A model generated the notes under the pieces. The model worked only from the letters and a program-made list of their open reading frames with translations. It had not been told where the DNA came from and made no database searches. A stretch of 64,000 nt of DNA from Pseudomonas abietaniphila (lineage in GTDB: Bacteria; Pseudomonadota; Gammaproteobacteria; Pseudomonadales; Pseudomonadaceae): assembly GCF_900100795.1 (NCBI RefSeq), contig NZ_FNCO01000020.1, positions 1 to 64,000 on the forward strand, read 5' to 3'. Shown here piece after piece: positions 36,903-47,593 of the stretch. The position numbers were made by a program, and so were the translations under genes. Numbering within the stretch: position 1 is the first letter of the stretch; each line of letters begins with the position of its first letter.

Positions 36903-38713
36903 GCAGATAGATCCTCTGGCGGTTGAAGGCTGACCCCTGAAGCGCCGGTGCGCATACGCAGCGTCAACAGTGCGCCGCCTTCGGGGTGATTGGCGAACAA
37001 CAATTCGCCGCCCAGGGCGCGCATCAGGGTATCGCAGATCGCCAGGCCAAGGCCCAACCCCTGCGTGCGGGTCTTGGTGGTGAAGAACGGCTCGCGGGCA
37101 TGTTCCAGCGCCTCACGAGAGAAGCCCGGACCGTTGTCGCGAATGTACAGATTCACGCCTTCGGCGTTGTGTTCGGCACTGATCCACAGTTTGCGCGGCG
37201 GGCCTTTTTCGGTGAGGGCATCCAGTGCGTTCGCCAGCAGATTACCCAGGACCTGACGTAAACGCGTTTCGCCGGCCTGAACCCACAGCGTGGCGTCCGG
37301 GAGGTCGCGAATCAGCTCGACGTCCATCGCCCTGCGCCGCTTGGCGAGCAGGGCCAGGGCATCGTCCAGCGCCGGTTGCAGCGCTACGCTTTCCGGCGCA
37401 TGGCGATCGCGTCGGGCGAATGCCCGCAGGTGCGCGATGATTGAGGCCATGCGCCCGGTCAGTTCGCTGATCAGTTTGAGGTTGCCCCGTGCATCATCGG
37501 TGCGCTGGTGATCCAGCAAGACTTCAGCGTTCTCGGCGTAACTGCGAATCGCCGCGAGCGGCTGATTGAGTTCGTGGCTGATGCTGGCCGACATGGTGCC
37601 CAGCGCCGACAGTTTTCCGGCCTGAACCAGTTCGTCCTGCGCGCGGAACAGCTCCTGCTGCGCGTGCTCGCGCTCCAGCACTTCCTGGCGCAGCCGTCGG
37701 TTCAAACCCTCCAGATCGGCCGTGCGCTCGACGACCCGCACTTCCAGGTCTCGCCGTGCCTTGCCCTCGAAATTGATACGGTCCAGATAATGACGACGGC
37801 GCTGCATCATGATGCCCAGCAACAGCATCACCACCAGCAATGTGGCACCGCCGATGGCAACGACCGTGCGCACCGGGCGCGACACCAGCACCTTCGGCGC
37901 CAGGATGCTCACGCTCCAGCCGGTTTCGTCGATGTGCTGGGTCTGGGTGAGCCAGCCATTGTCATCCAGCTGCAAAGGGCGTGGATCTCGGGTCGGGTAG
38001 GGCTGGATGGCCACGATTGCCTGCTTCTCTTCCTCGCTGAGCGGGCGCGTCGCACGGAATCGCCAGTTGGGGTTGGAGGTCAGGATCACCACGCCATTAT
38101 GGTCAGTGACCAACAGCTGCTCCGGCGTCTTGCCCCACAGGGTTTCGGTCAGGTCCAGGTCGACCTTGACTACCAATACGCCAATGACGGTATTGCCCTC
38201 GCGCACGGCGGCCGCAAAGAAGTAGCCCCGTTTGGCTGAGGTCGTGCCCAGGCCGAAGAAGCGACCGAGGTTGCCGGCCATGGCGTTGCTGAAATAGGGC
38301 CGAAACGCGAAATTGCGGCCTACGAAGCTGTCGCGTTTGTCCCAGTTCGAGGCCGCCAGTGTGTCGCCATTGGGCGCCATCAGGTAAATGACTTCGGCGC
38401 CGGTCTGTTGCGAAATGTTCATCAGCAACTGATTGGCGTTGTTCTGGGCTGCGGAGTCCTGAGGGTTGGCCAGTGTTGCCCGAAGACCGGGCAGATCACC
38501 GAGGATCTGCGGCAGCGTTTCGTAGCGGTGCAACGTACCCAGCAGGTTGGCGACGTACAGGTCCAGCGTCTGGCGATTCTGGCTCAGCAGCTCGTTGCGG
38601 TAGTAATGCTCCGCCAGGCGTTCGAGCGGCCACAGCAAAGGCGCCAGGATCAGCGCCAGCAACGCGAGGCTGCGCCAGCGAGGGCGGCGTGGGAGAGAGG
38701 AGGTGCTGGTCAT
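36899..38713 (-). CDS. dctB: Sensor histidine kinase (DctB)
   Basis: From the ATG at 38713 (MTSTSSLPRRPRWRSLALLA) 604 residues; the open frame extends 61 codons upstream through REP sequence and is not coding there. TM1 about 15-32; a periplasmic double-Cache-type sensor domain (about 40-290) with LMAPNGDTLAASNWDKRDSF; TM2 about 293-315; coiled coil; H-box MSASISHELNQPLAAIR; ATPase with NLLANALDAL and TKTRTQGLGLGLAICDTL. It senses C4-dicarboxylates and phosphorylates DctD. The transporter gene itself is not in this window. Confidence 0.92.
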   Translation of the reverse strand: MTSTSSLPRRPRWRSLALLALILAPLLWPLERLAEHYYRNELLSQNRQTLDLYVANLLGTLHRYETLPQILGDLPGLRATLANPQDSAAQNNANQLLMNISQQTGAEVIYLMAPNGDTLAASNWDKRDSFVGRNFAFRPYFSNAMAGNLGRFFGLGTTSAKRGYFFAAAVREGNTVIGVLVVKVDLDLTETLWGKTPEQLLVTDHNGVVILTSNPNWRFRATRPLSEEEKQAIVAIQPYPTRDPRPLQLDDNGWLTQTQHIDETGWSVSILAPKVLVSRPVRTVVAIGGATLLVVMLLLGIMMQRRRHYLDRINFEGKARRDLEVRVVERTADLEGLNRRLRQEVLEREHAQQELFRAQDELVQAGKLSALGTMSASISHELNQPLAAIRSYAENAEVLLDHQRTDDARGNLKLISELTGRMASIIAHLRAFARRDRHAPESVALQPALDDALALLAKRRRAMDVELIRDLPDATLWVQAGETRLRQVLGNLLANALDALTEKGPPRKLWISAEHNAEGVNLYIRDNGPGFSREALEHAREPFFTTKTRTQGLGLGLAICDTLMRALGGELLFANHPEGGALLTLRMRTGASGVSLQPPEDLSA

Positions 38714-38782
38714 TGAATCGCCCGGTGGGTCCGTTGCGATGCCGGCGTGAAGTCTGCGGATCAGTGTCGTCTGAGCCGGCCT

Positions 38783-38851
38783 CTTCGCGAGCAAGCTCGC
38801 TCCCACAGAGGCAGATGTAACGCCATGTAGGACTGAGCTTGCTCGCGATAG
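38783..38851. repeat. REP doublet
   Basis: TTCGCGAGCAAGCTCGCTCCCACAG with GTAGGACTGAGCTTGCTCGCGATA, between rmlC and dctB. Confidence 0.82.
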
Positions 38852-38988
38852 CGTCAGTTCAGACGATGCAGTGATTCGGACGGGGCCGCTCAGCATCGAG
38901 TTGGCCCATTATGCCTACCGCTGCCGAGCTAAGCACTCCAGCATTGCGTCATGCCGGGATGGCGCAATGCTCGGCCCGGCACACGGGC

Positions 38989-39534
38989 TTATGGAAACAG
39001 ATCCGCCTCTTTAAGCAGCTTGCCGACCTGATCCTTGGCGGACAGCGTGGGCGCCTCGCTCAAGCGCCAGTCGATGGCCAGGTCCGGATCGTCCCAGCGG
39101 ATGCAGCGCTCGGCCGAGGGAGTGTAGTAGTCAGTGGTTTTGTAGAGGAAATCGGCGTTGTCACTGAGTACGACGAACCCGTGAGCGAAGCCCGGTGGAA
39201 TCCACAGCTGTTTGGCGTTTTCCGCTGACAGCTCAAGGCCGAACCATTTGCCGAAACGCGGCGAGCTGCGGCGGATATCCACCGCAATGTCGAGCACCTT
39301 GCCTGCGGTCACGCGCACCAGCTTGCCCTGGGCGTTTTCGATTTGATAATGCAGGCCCCGCAATACGCCTTTTTGTGAGCGTGAGTGGTTGTCCTGCACG
39401 AACGGGGTGGTAACTCCGGTTTCTGCGGCAAACGTCTTGGCGTTGAAACTCTCGTAGAAGAAGCCACGCTCATCACCGAATACTTTCGGCTCGATGATGA
39501 GGACTTCAGGCAACTCGCTCACGGTCACTTTCAC
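38989..39534 (-). CDS. rmlC: dTDP-4-dehydrorhamnose 3,5-epimerase
   Basis: 181 residues, cupin-fold epimerase. The segment [19 protein letters not shown] (about 50-68) carries the catalytic His and the family's [19 protein letters not shown] and [26 protein letters not shown] are also typical. Its ATG overlaps the stop of rmlA by four bases. Makes dTDP-4-keto-L-rhamnose for lipopolysaccharide or rhamnolipid. Confidence 0.95.
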   Translation of the reverse strand: MKVTVSELPEVLIIEPKVFGDERGFFYESFNAKTFAAETGVTTPFVQDNHSRSQKGVLRGLHYQIENAQGKLVRVTAGKVLDIAVDIRRSSPRFGKWFGLELSAENAKQLWIPPGFAHGFVVLSDNADFLYKTTDYYTPSAERCIRWDDPDLAIDWRLSEAPTLSAKDQVGKLLKEADLFP

Positions 39535-40406
39535 TGGCTTTCCCCTGCAATTTTGAACAGGTACTGACCGTAGCCGGTCTTGCCGAAATAGTCAGCACGG
39601 CTGAGCAGATGAGCCTTGTCGATCCAGCCGTTCTGATACGCGATCTCTTCCAGACACGCGACTTTCAGGCCTTGGCGATGCTCGATGGTCTGCACGTATT
39701 GCGAGGCGTCCAGCAGGCTGTCATGCGTGCCGGTGTCCAGCCAGGCGAAGCCACGGCCGAAGCGCTCGACGCGCAGGTCGCCGCGCTTGAGATAAGCGTT
39801 GTTGACGTCAGTGATTTCAAGCTCGCCCCGGGGCGACGGCTTGACGTCCTTGGCGATCTGAACGACTTCGTTGTCGTAGAAGTAAAGGCCGGTCACCGCG
39901 TAGCTGGATTTCGGCGACTTGGGTTTCTCCTCGATGGACAGCGCCTGACCTTTCTCGTCGAAGTCGACTACACCGAAACGTTCGGGGTCCTTGACCCAAT
40001 ACCCGAACACCGTTGCACCGGCCGGATGGCTCGCGGCACGCTTGAGCTGATCGCTGAAATGCTGACCGTGGAAGATGTTGTCGCCCAGAATCAGGCACAC
40101 GGAGTCGTCGCCGATGAATTCCTCGCCAATCAGGAAAGCCTGCGCCAGGCCATCAGGTTTGGGCTGTTCTGCGTAATGGAAATGCACACCGAACTGGCTG
40201 CCATCGCCGAGCAGGGCTCGGTACTGCGGCAGGTCCAGCGGGGTGGAAATGACTAGAATGTCCTTGATGCCCGCCAGCATCAGCACCGAGATCGGGTAGT
40301 AGATCATCGGTTTGTCATAGATCGGCAGCAGTTGCTTGGAGACGCCGAGGGTGATGGGGTGCAGGCGCGTGCCCGAACCGCCCGCCAGTACAATTCCTTT
40401 GGTCAT
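39531..40406 (-). CDS. rmlA: Glucose-1-phosphate thymidylyltransferase
   Basis: From the ATG at 40406 ([20 protein letters not shown]) 291 residues. The nucleotide-binding [42 protein letters not shown] and [14 protein letters not shown] motifs are complete. Makes dTDP-glucose from glucose 1-phosphate and dTTP, and is normally feedback-inhibited by dTDP-rhamnose. The start overlaps the rmlB stop by four bases; the next gene is directly rmlC. Confidence 0.96.
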   Translation of the reverse strand: MTKGIVLAGGSGTRLHPITLGVSKQLLPIYDKPMIYYPISVLMLAGIKDILVISTPLDLPQYRALLGDGSQFGVHFHYAEQPKPDGLAQAFLIGEEFIGDDSVCLILGDNIFHGQHFSDQLKRAASHPAGATVFGYWVKDPERFGVVDFDEKGQALSIEEKPKSPKSSYAVTGLYFYDNEVVQIAKDVKPSPRGELEITDVNNAYLKRGDLRVERFGRGFAWLDTGTHDSLLDASQYVQTIEHRQGLKVACLEEIAYQNGWIDKAHLLSRADYFGKTGYGQYLFKIAGESQ

Positions 40407-41482
40407 GCGATCAGATCCTTCACGTGGGTGCCCAAGCGTTCGCCCTGGTAGCTGCCGTCCTTCACGTGACGACACCACTCCAGATTGTCCAGGTACCACT
40501 GCACGGTTTTGCGCAGCCCTGATTCAAATGTTTCTTCCGGCGTCCAGCCCAACTCGCGTTCGATCTTGCTGGCGTCGATGGCGTAGCGCATGTCATGGCC
40601 CGGACGATCGGTCACGTAGGTGATCAGATCCGTGTAGTGGGCCACGCCTTTGCGCTGCTCCGGTGCCAGCTCTTCGAGCAGCGCGCAGATGCCGCGTACC
40701 ACGTCGATGTTCTTCTGCTCGTTGTGGCCACCGATGTTGTACGTCTCACCGACCTTGCCCTCGGTCACGACCTTGAGCAGCGCGCGGGCGTGATCTTCCA
40801 CGAACAGCCAGTCACGCACCTGCAGGCCGTTGCCATAAACAGGCAGCGGCTTTCCGGCCAGTGCGTTGAGGATGACCAACGGAATGAGTTTTTCCGGGAA
40901 GTGGAACGGCCCGTAGTTGTTCGAACAGTTGGTCACCACGATCGGCAGGCCATAGGTCCGTTGCCAGGCGCGGACCAGGTGGTCGGACGCCGCCTTGCTG
41001 GCGGAATACGGAGAGCTGGGGGCGTACGGCGTGGTTTCGGTGAACAGATCATCGACGCCGTGCAGGTCGCCGTACACTTCGTCGGTGGAGATATGGTGGA
41101 AGCGGAACGCCGCACGTTCGGCTTCCGGCAAGGTTTGCCAGTAGCCGCGCGTCGCCTCCAGCAGGCTGTAGGTCCCGACGATGTTGGTCTGGATGAACTC
41201 ACCCGGCCCATCGATCGAGCGGTCGACGTGAGACTCGGCTGCCAGGTGCATGATCGCATCGGGCTTGAAGTGGGCGAGTACCTTGCTGACGGCGGCCTGG
41301 TCGACGATGTCCTGTTGCACGAATTCGTAGCGGGTATTGGTGACGATACTCTGCAGCGATTCGAGGTTGCCTGCGTAGGTCAATTTGTCGAAGTTCAGTA
41401 CGTCGTGGTCGGTGTTGTTGATCAAATGGCGGATCAGCGCAGAACCGATAAAACCCGCGCCACCGGTGACAAGTATTCGCAT
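40403..41482 (-). CDS. rmlB: dTDP-glucose 4,6-dehydratase
   Basis: 359 residues, short-chain dehydrogenase fold. NAD-binding [13 protein letters not shown] (about 7-19), the active-site [14 protein letters not shown] and [15 protein letters not shown] (Tyr-x3-Lys), and [19 protein letters not shown] are present. Converts dTDP-glucose to dTDP-4-keto-6-deoxyglucose. First gene of rmlB-rmlA-rmlC; rmlD, usually second in this operon, is absent. Confidence 0.96.
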   Translation of the reverse strand: MRILVTGGAGFIGSALIRHLINNTDHDVLNFDKLTYAGNLESLQSIVTNTRYEFVQQDIVDQAAVSKVLAHFKPDAIMHLAAESHVDRSIDGPGEFIQTNIVGTYSLLEATRGYWQTLPEAERAAFRFHHISTDEVYGDLHGVDDLFTETTPYAPSSPYSASKAASDHLVRAWQRTYGLPIVVTNCSNNYGPFHFPEKLIPLVILNALAGKPLPVYGNGLQVRDWLFVEDHARALLKVVTEGKVGETYNIGGHNEQKNIDVVRGICALLEELAPEQRKGVAHYTDLITYVTDRPGHDMRYAIDASKIERELGWTPEETFESGLRKTVQWYLDNLEWCRHVKDGSYQGERLGTHVKDLIA

Positions 41483-41762
41483 AGCTAAACCTTCTTCCCT
41501 GGATGGACGTCAAGATAACGAAGCATAGCTTGTGGCTGTGCGGTGACAGGCGCAAGGCACAAACCGCCCAGAGGCCATGAAATTAATTGATGGCCGGACC
41601 CTAAAAGCGTCATAAAACCGTCGCGACTGTTTCATTCTCTTAACGGCTACGCTATCTGTCGGTCATTGCTGGAATTTCATGGGTTGAACGCGGTCGGGGT
41701 TGCTAATCCCGTCAGCAACTGGCGATATTGCGCGTCCAACCTCGTCCTCGGGACCCTCTGTC

Positions 41763-44681
41763 ATGCCGCTCGCTACCTTGATTCGTCGATCCAGTCTGCC
41801 TTGCCCGGAAATCAGCATGAATGACGCTGCCGAGTTGCTGTCGACGCATTACGGTCTGGCGGGTTCGTTGAAAGAGCTGGGCAGCCATCAGGACCGCAAC
41901 TTCCTGCTCGACGGCGGCGATGGCCGGCGTTACGTGTTGAAGATCTGCCACGGTGACTACGCGACGTCGGAACTGGATGCCCAGCACGCGGCGCTGCGAC
42001 ATTTGGGCAGCCAGTCGAACGTTCGGGTGCCGGGCGTGATGAGCGCCCTCAAAGGCAAGGATCTGTTGTCCGTGGACGTTGGCGGTCATGCCGTGCACGT
42101 GCGTTTGCTGGAATTCATCGACGGACAGTCGCTGGCCCACGTCGAGCATTTGAGTCGGCACGTCATGGTCGGGCTGGCCGAGCTCTGCGCCCAGGTCGAT
42201 GTGGCGTTGGCAAACTTCGAGCATCCGGGGCTTGAGCGCATCCTGCAGTGGGACCCGCGCCACGCGAGCGCGCTGATCAAACATCTGCTGCCAGTAATCG
42301 ACAGCGCCGAAAAACGGGCCTGTATCGCTGAGGCTGCCGAGCTGGCCCACGCGCATCTGCTGCCGTTGATCGCCGCGCTGCCGGTGCAGGCGATTCACAT
42401 GGACATCACCGAGTACAACGTCGTCTGGGCACGCGACGGTCATGCCATGTGGCAGCTACAGGGCTTGATCGACTTTGGTGACCTGGTACGCACCTGGCGC
42501 ATCGCCGATCTGTCAGTGACCTGCGCCGCGTTGCTGCATCACGCCGAGGGCGATCCTCTGTACATCCTGCCTGCGATCCAGGCCTACCACGCGATCAATC
42601 CCCTGCAGTTGGAAGAGTTGCAGGCACTCTGGCCGCTGATCGTCGCCCGCTCGGCCGTGTTGGTGCTCAGCAGTGAGCAGCAAGCCAGCATCGAGCCCGA
42701 TAACGCGTACATTCAGGCCAACCTTGCCAGCGAATGGAACATCTTCGACGTGGCGACCTCGGTGCCGATCGCGCTGATGAACGCAGCGATTCTGGACGCC
42801 GTCGGTTTGCTCGAAGGGCAAGACGATGCGCAGACCTATTCCCCCTTATTGCCAAGCCTGAACGGGCAAGCCTTTACGACGGTCGACTTGGGAGTGCTCA
42901 GCGAGCATTTCAATGCGGGGAACTGGGAACAGAGCGGGATTGACGAGCAGTTGCTCAAAGAGACTGCCCACGCACAGGGCCTGGCCGCGAGCCGTTACGG
43001 GGAGTATCGGCTGTCGAGAACCCTGCCTGACAGCGCTCGCGAACCGGACACTTTTGCGCTGCATGTCGAGGTGGTGATCCCCCATGGCACCGCCGTGCAT
43101 GCTCCGTTTCACGGCACGTTGCGCCACACCGCCGACGGCGCGCTGATGCTGGTGGGCGCAGAATCGAACCTGCGTGTGTGGGGCGTGCGTTCTGATTTCG
43201 ACTCCGGCGTGGAATTCGGCGCCGGTGACGTGATCGGGCAGGGCGGCGGTTCGTTGATCGTGCAGTTGTGTTCGGAGCCGGACGTCAGCCCGCCGTTGTT
43301 CTGTGCGCCTTCGCGCGCCGCAGCATGGCGCAGTCTGTGTCCATCGCCTCAAGGTCTGTTGGGCTTCGAGTGCGACGCGCCGCCTCTGGAGGACGCTGCA
43401 CACCTGCTCGCCCGTCGCGACGCCAGCTTTGCACGGTCGCAGAAACATTATTACCAGGCACCGCCGCAGATCGAGCGCGGCTGGCGCAACCATTTGATCG
43501 ACATGCAGGGCCGTTCGTACCTGGACATGCTCAACAACGTGGCCGTGCTCGGTCACGGTCATCCGCGCATGGCGCAGGTGGCGGCCAAACAGTGGTCGCT
43601 GCTCAACACCAACTCGCGCTTCCATTACGCGGCCATTGCCGAGTTCTCCGAGCGTTTGCTCAAGCTGGCGCCTGAAGGCATGGACCGGGTGTTTCTGGTC
43701 AACAGCGGCACAGAAGCGAACGATCTGGCGATTCGTCTGGCGTGGGCCTACAGCGGCGGGCGAGATGTCCTCAGCGTGCTTGAGGCGTATCACGGCTGGT
43801 CGGTGGCGACCGACGCGATCTCGACATCCATCGCGGACAACCCGCAAGCCCTCAGCACACGTCCTGACTGGGTGCATCCGGTCGTTGCGCCGAACACCTA
43901 CCGTGGCGAAGCGCGGGGTGCTGACAGCACGCCGTTCTATCTGCAGAGCGTCGACGCGCATCTGGCTCGCTTGGCCGAGCAGGGACGTCAGGTGGCGGGT
44001 TTCATTTGCGAGCCGGTGTATGGCAACGCGGGCGGTATTTCACTGCCGCCGGGTTACTTGCAACAGGTGTATCAGAAGGTGCGCGCCCAGGGCGGCGTGT
44101 GCATCGCCGACGAAGTACAGGTCGGTTACGGCCGCCTCGGTCATTACTTCTGGGGCTTTGAAGAGCAGGGCGTGATCCCGGACATCATTACCATGGCCAA
44201 GGGCATGGGCAACGGCCATCCGCTGGGTGCGGTTATCACCCGCCGTGAGATTGCCGAAGCGCTGGAGGCCGAGGGGTATTTCTTCTCGTCCTCGGGCGGC
44301 AGCCCGGTCAGCTGCCGGATCGGCATGGCGGTGCTGGACGTCATGGAAGAAGAGCGGCTCTGGGAAAACGCTCAGGTGGTGGGTGGTTACTTCAAGGAGC
44401 GACTGCTGGCGCTGATCGATAAACATCCGCTGGTCGGCGCGGTTCACGGCTCGGGGTTCTATCTGGGCCTTGAACTGGTGCGTCACCGCGAGACGCTGGC
44501 GCCCGCTACCGAAGAAACCACTTACCTGTGCGACCGCTTGCGGGAGTTGGGCATCTTCATGCAGCCGACCGGCGATTACCTGAACATCCTCAAGATCAAG
44601 CCGCCGATGGTCACCACCCGACGCAGTGTCGACTTCTTTGTCGACCATGTCTCGAAGGTGTTGAGCGAACTGGAGGGCTAA
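41763..44681 (+). CDS. Fusion: APH-type kinase, M23-like domain, class III aminotransferase fold
   Basis: The ATG at 41763 (MPLATLIRRSSLPCPEISMN) gives 972 residues; a frame start at 41700 is less likely. Residues about 20-330 form an aminoglycoside phosphotransferase/hydroxylysine kinase-like domain (AIHMDITEYNVVW, then GLIDFGDLV as the metal site). Residues about 430-530 are an M23/LytM-like beta module (VVIPHGTAVHAPFHGTL). Residues about 560-970 are a class III PLP enzyme with SGTEAND, ADEVQVGYGR and the PLP Lys813 in MAKGMGNGHPLG. Human homologues of the two ends act in sequence as an amino-alcohol kinase and an ammoniophospholyase (ETNPPL, PHYKPL). By analogy this protein may phosphorylate an ethanolamine- or hydroxylysine-like compound and then release ammonia and phosphate. 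aguB and aguA follow. Confidence 0.87.
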   Translation: MPLATLIRRSSLPCPEISMNDAAELLSTHYGLAGSLKELGSHQDRNFLLDGGDGRRYVLKICHGDYATSELDAQHAALRHLGSQSNVRVPGVMSALKGKDLLSVDVGGHAVHVRLLEFIDGQSLAHVEHLSRHVMVGLAELCAQVDVALANFEHPGLERILQWDPRHASALIKHLLPVIDSAEKRACIAEAAELAHAHLLPLIAALPVQAIHMDITEYNVVWARDGHAMWQLQGLIDFGDLVRTWRIADLSVTCAALLHHAEGDPLYILPAIQAYHAINPLQLEELQALWPLIVARSAVLVLSSEQQASIEPDNAYIQANLASEWNIFDVATSVPIALMNAAILDAVGLLEGQDDAQTYSPLLPSLNGQAFTTVDLGVLSEHFNAGNWEQSGIDEQLLKETAHAQGLAASRYGEYRLSRTLPDSAREPDTFALHVEVVIPHGTAVHAPFHGTLRHTADGALMLVGAESNLRVWGVRSDFDSGVEFGAGDVIGQGGGSLIVQLCSEPDVSPPLFCAPSRAAAWRSLCPSPQGLLGFECDAPPLEDAAHLLARRDASFARSQKHYYQAPPQIERGWRNHLIDMQGRSYLDMLNNVAVLGHGHPRMAQVAAKQWSLLNTNSRFHYAAIAEFSERLLKLAPEGMDRVFLVNSGTEANDLAIRLAWAYSGGRDVLSVLEAYHGWSVATDAISTSIADNPQALSTRPDWVHPVVAPNTYRGEARGADSTPFYLQSVDAHLARLAEQGRQVAGFICEPVYGNAGGISLPPGYLQQVYQKVRAQGGVCIADEVQVGYGRLGHYFWGFEEQGVIPDIITMAKGMGNGHPLGAVITRREIAEALEAEGYFFSSSGGSPVSCRIGMAVLDVMEEERLWENAQVVGGYFKERLLALIDKHPLVGAVHGSGFYLGLELVRHRETLAPATEETTYLCDRLRELGIFMQPTGDYLNILKIKPPMVTTRRSVDFFVDHVSKVLSELEG

Positions 44682-44704
44682 CTGACTCCGGCGCTCTTGA
44701 TTCC

Positions 44705-44792
44705 TGTGGGAGCGAATTCATTCGCGAAAAGTCTTCAGGGGATGGGGATGTGTTGACGGTCCTGGCCAATCGCGAATGAATTCGCTCCCACA
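44705..44792. repeat. REP doublet of a different core (GAATTCATTCGCGA)
   Basis: TGTGGGAGCGAATTCATTCG at 44705 and its near-perfect reverse complement ending at 44792 enclose a 42-base spacer. The core differs from the other REPs in this window. Confidence 0.85.
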
Positions 44793-44805
44793 GGGGAGTC
44801 TTTCG

Positions 44806-44883
44806 CCGATTAATATCGGTTTAAATTCCAAATATTATTCATTTACCTCTATGAATAGCTTCTAAAGCCGATTTTTATCGGCT
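44806..44883. promoter_or_regulatory. Two palindromes CCGAT-N4-ATCGG upstream of aguB
   Basis: CCGAT TAAT ATCGG at 44806-44819 and AGCCGAT TTTT ATCGGCT at 44866-44883 share core and spacing, 62 bases apart in AT-rich DNA. They look like twin operator sites for one dimeric regulator of aguBA. The second could also be an RNA hairpin. Confidence 0.6.
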
Positions 44884-44957
44884 ATAAAGACGGCCAGATT
44901 GTCATCGCTCGCCTGTTAGGGTGATCAGCCTTTCGCATCTGCCGCCGGAGGATTTTC

Positions 44958-45836
<879 letters not shown>

Positions 45837-45841
45837 TTGTC

Positions 45842-46948
45842 ATGACCACGCTTAACAGCACACCGCGCGCCGATGGCTTCTACATGCCCGCCGAATGGGC
45901 GCCGCAAACCCAGACCTGGATGGTCTGGCCAGAGCGCCCGGATAACTGGCGTCTCGGTGGCAAGCCGGTGCAGACCGCCCACGTTGCCGTCGCCAAAGCG
46001 ATCGCCCGTTTCGAGCCGGTGACCGTCGCTGTCTCGGCCGCACAGTACGACAACGCCCGCGCGCGGCTGGACGTGCCGAACATTCGTGTCGTCGAGATCA
46101 GCAACGATGACGCCTGGGTGCGCGACACCGGCCCGACGTTTGTCATCAACCATGAAGGCGAAGTGCGCGGCGTGGACTGGGCGTTTAACGCCTGGGGCGG
46201 TTTCGATGGCGGCTTGTATTCCCCGTGGAACCTGGACTCGGCCCTGGCCAGCAAGGTTCTGGAAATCGAACGCTGCCCGCGCTACGTCACCGAGGGCTTC
46301 GTGCTGGAAGGCGGCTCGATCCACGTTGACGGTGAAGGCACGCTGATCACCACTGAAGAATGCCTGCTCAATCGCAACCGCAATCCGCATCTGTCGCGCG
46401 AAGAAATCGAAGCCGTGCTGCGCGATCACTTGTCCGTCGAGAAGATCATCTGGTTGCCGGACGGGCTGTACAACGACGAAACCGACGGGCATGTGGATAA
46501 CTTCTGCTGCTACGTGCGCCCCGGTGAAGTGCTGCTGGCCTGGACCGACGACCCGAAAGACCCCAACTTCCCGCGCTGCCAGGCGGCAATGGCCGTCCTG
46601 GAAAATGCAAAAGACGCCCAAGGCCGTCCGTTCGTCGTTCACAAGATGCCGATCCCAGGCCCGTTGTTCGCCACGCAAGAAGAGTGCGCGGGCGTTGATC
46701 AGGTGCACGGCAGCCAGGAACGCAACCCTTCGGTGCGTCTTGCTGGCTCCTACGTGAACTTCCTGATCGTCAACGGCGGCATCATTGCCCCAAGTTTCAA
46801 CGATCCGCTCGACGAAACCGCACGGGAAATCCTCCAGCGTCTGTTCCCCGAGTATGAGGTGGTCATGGTGCCAGGGCGCGAGCTGCTGCTGGGCGGCGGC
46901 AATATTCACTGCCTGACCCAACAACAACCGGCGCCATACCGTCGCTGA
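45842..46948 (+). CDS. aguA: Agmatine deiminase
   Basis: 368 residues, amidinotransferase pentein fold. The C-terminal [13 protein letters not shown] has the nucleophile Cys357, with [14 protein letters not shown] and [13 protein letters not shown] (catalytic His) also present. It turns agmatine into N-carbamoylputrescine and ammonia. It is cotranscribed after aguB and closed by a terminator. No aguR-type TetR gene is seen next to the operon. Confidence 0.96.
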   Translation: MTTLNSTPRADGFYMPAEWAPQTQTWMVWPERPDNWRLGGKPVQTAHVAVAKAIARFEPVTVAVSAAQYDNARARLDVPNIRVVEISNDDAWVRDTGPTFVINHEGEVRGVDWAFNAWGGFDGGLYSPWNLDSALASKVLEIERCPRYVTEGFVLEGGSIHVDGEGTLITTEECLLNRNRNPHLSREEIEAVLRDHLSVEKIIWLPDGLYNDETDGHVDNFCCYVRPGEVLLAWTDDPKDPNFPRCQAAMAVLENAKDAQGRPFVVHKMPIPGPLFATQEECAGVDQVHGSQERNPSVRLAGSYVNFLIVNGGIIAPSFNDPLDETAREILQRLFPEYEVVMVPGRELLLGGGNIHCLTQQQPAPYRR

Positions 46949-46972
46949 GTTGGTTCGCTTCTTGCTGTCTTG

Positions 46973-46999
46973 AAAGCCCATCGGACGATGGGCTTTTTT
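46973..46999 (+). terminator. Intrinsic terminator of aguBA
   Basis: AAAGCCCATC, 4-base loop, GATGGGCTTT and a run of T. Confidence 0.92.
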
Positions 47000-47125
47000 G
47001 TGGGTAGCGTTTTCACGTTTACCCGGCGAAACAGCGCACAGGTTGTGCAAAACGGTGACCCGTTTCGTCCGTCTGTAACAAAAGCTGTTTAGATTTCGCA
47101 GTCCAGGACACAAGAGGTTATCCCT

Positions 47126-47341
47126 ATGAACGCAGGTCAGCAGTCACGTGTGACTCGAGGTTTGTCTGCGAGCAGTGAAGCACGGCAGATAATGGCGGAC
47201 TGGTTACGGATAACCCAAGCTCCACGCCCACAGGAACAACGGCAGGCTCCGGACTATCGGGCGATGCTGACTCAGCGTTATCCACGCGGCTTGATCAACG
47301 ATGCCGAGATGGAAGCGCTGCTGGGCATCCTTCACAACTGA
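47126..47341 (+). CDS. Small conserved-looking protein, unknown
   Basis: 71 residues, AGAGG eight bases before the ATG, soluble and basic at the N-terminus. It ends RYPRGLINDAEMEALLGILHN, an amphipathic helix. No domain is recognised. It lies between the aguBA terminator and the porin gene. The ribosome site and codon use make it a likely real gene. Confidence 0.6.
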   Translation: MNAGQQSRVTRGLSASSEARQIMADWLRITQAPRPQEQRQAPDYRAMLTQRYPRGLINDAEMEALLGILHN

Positions 47342-47593
47342 TGTGTTCGCCTCTCCCAGGTCTGGGGAGGCGTGCCGCACGTCGTTTTGGCTTTCGTCAA
47401 ATTGACACTCTTGTAGGCCGGGGATAGCATTCGCGCCTCCACCGCCTGTGGCCAAGCGCCATGTACGTGCATCAGTCGTCCACTGCGATGATTTCGTGCG
47501 GGCTTCCGGGACTGTTATCAGATTCGGAGGACGCAATTACCTGTCTGGGTATTTGCCACAGCGCGCGATTAATCTGCTCACAAGGACAACAAG

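Noticed and set aside
36899-38896. Longer DctB start at 38896
   Set aside because: The extra 61 codons translate a REP doublet and lack a ribosome site; the family N-terminus is at 38713.
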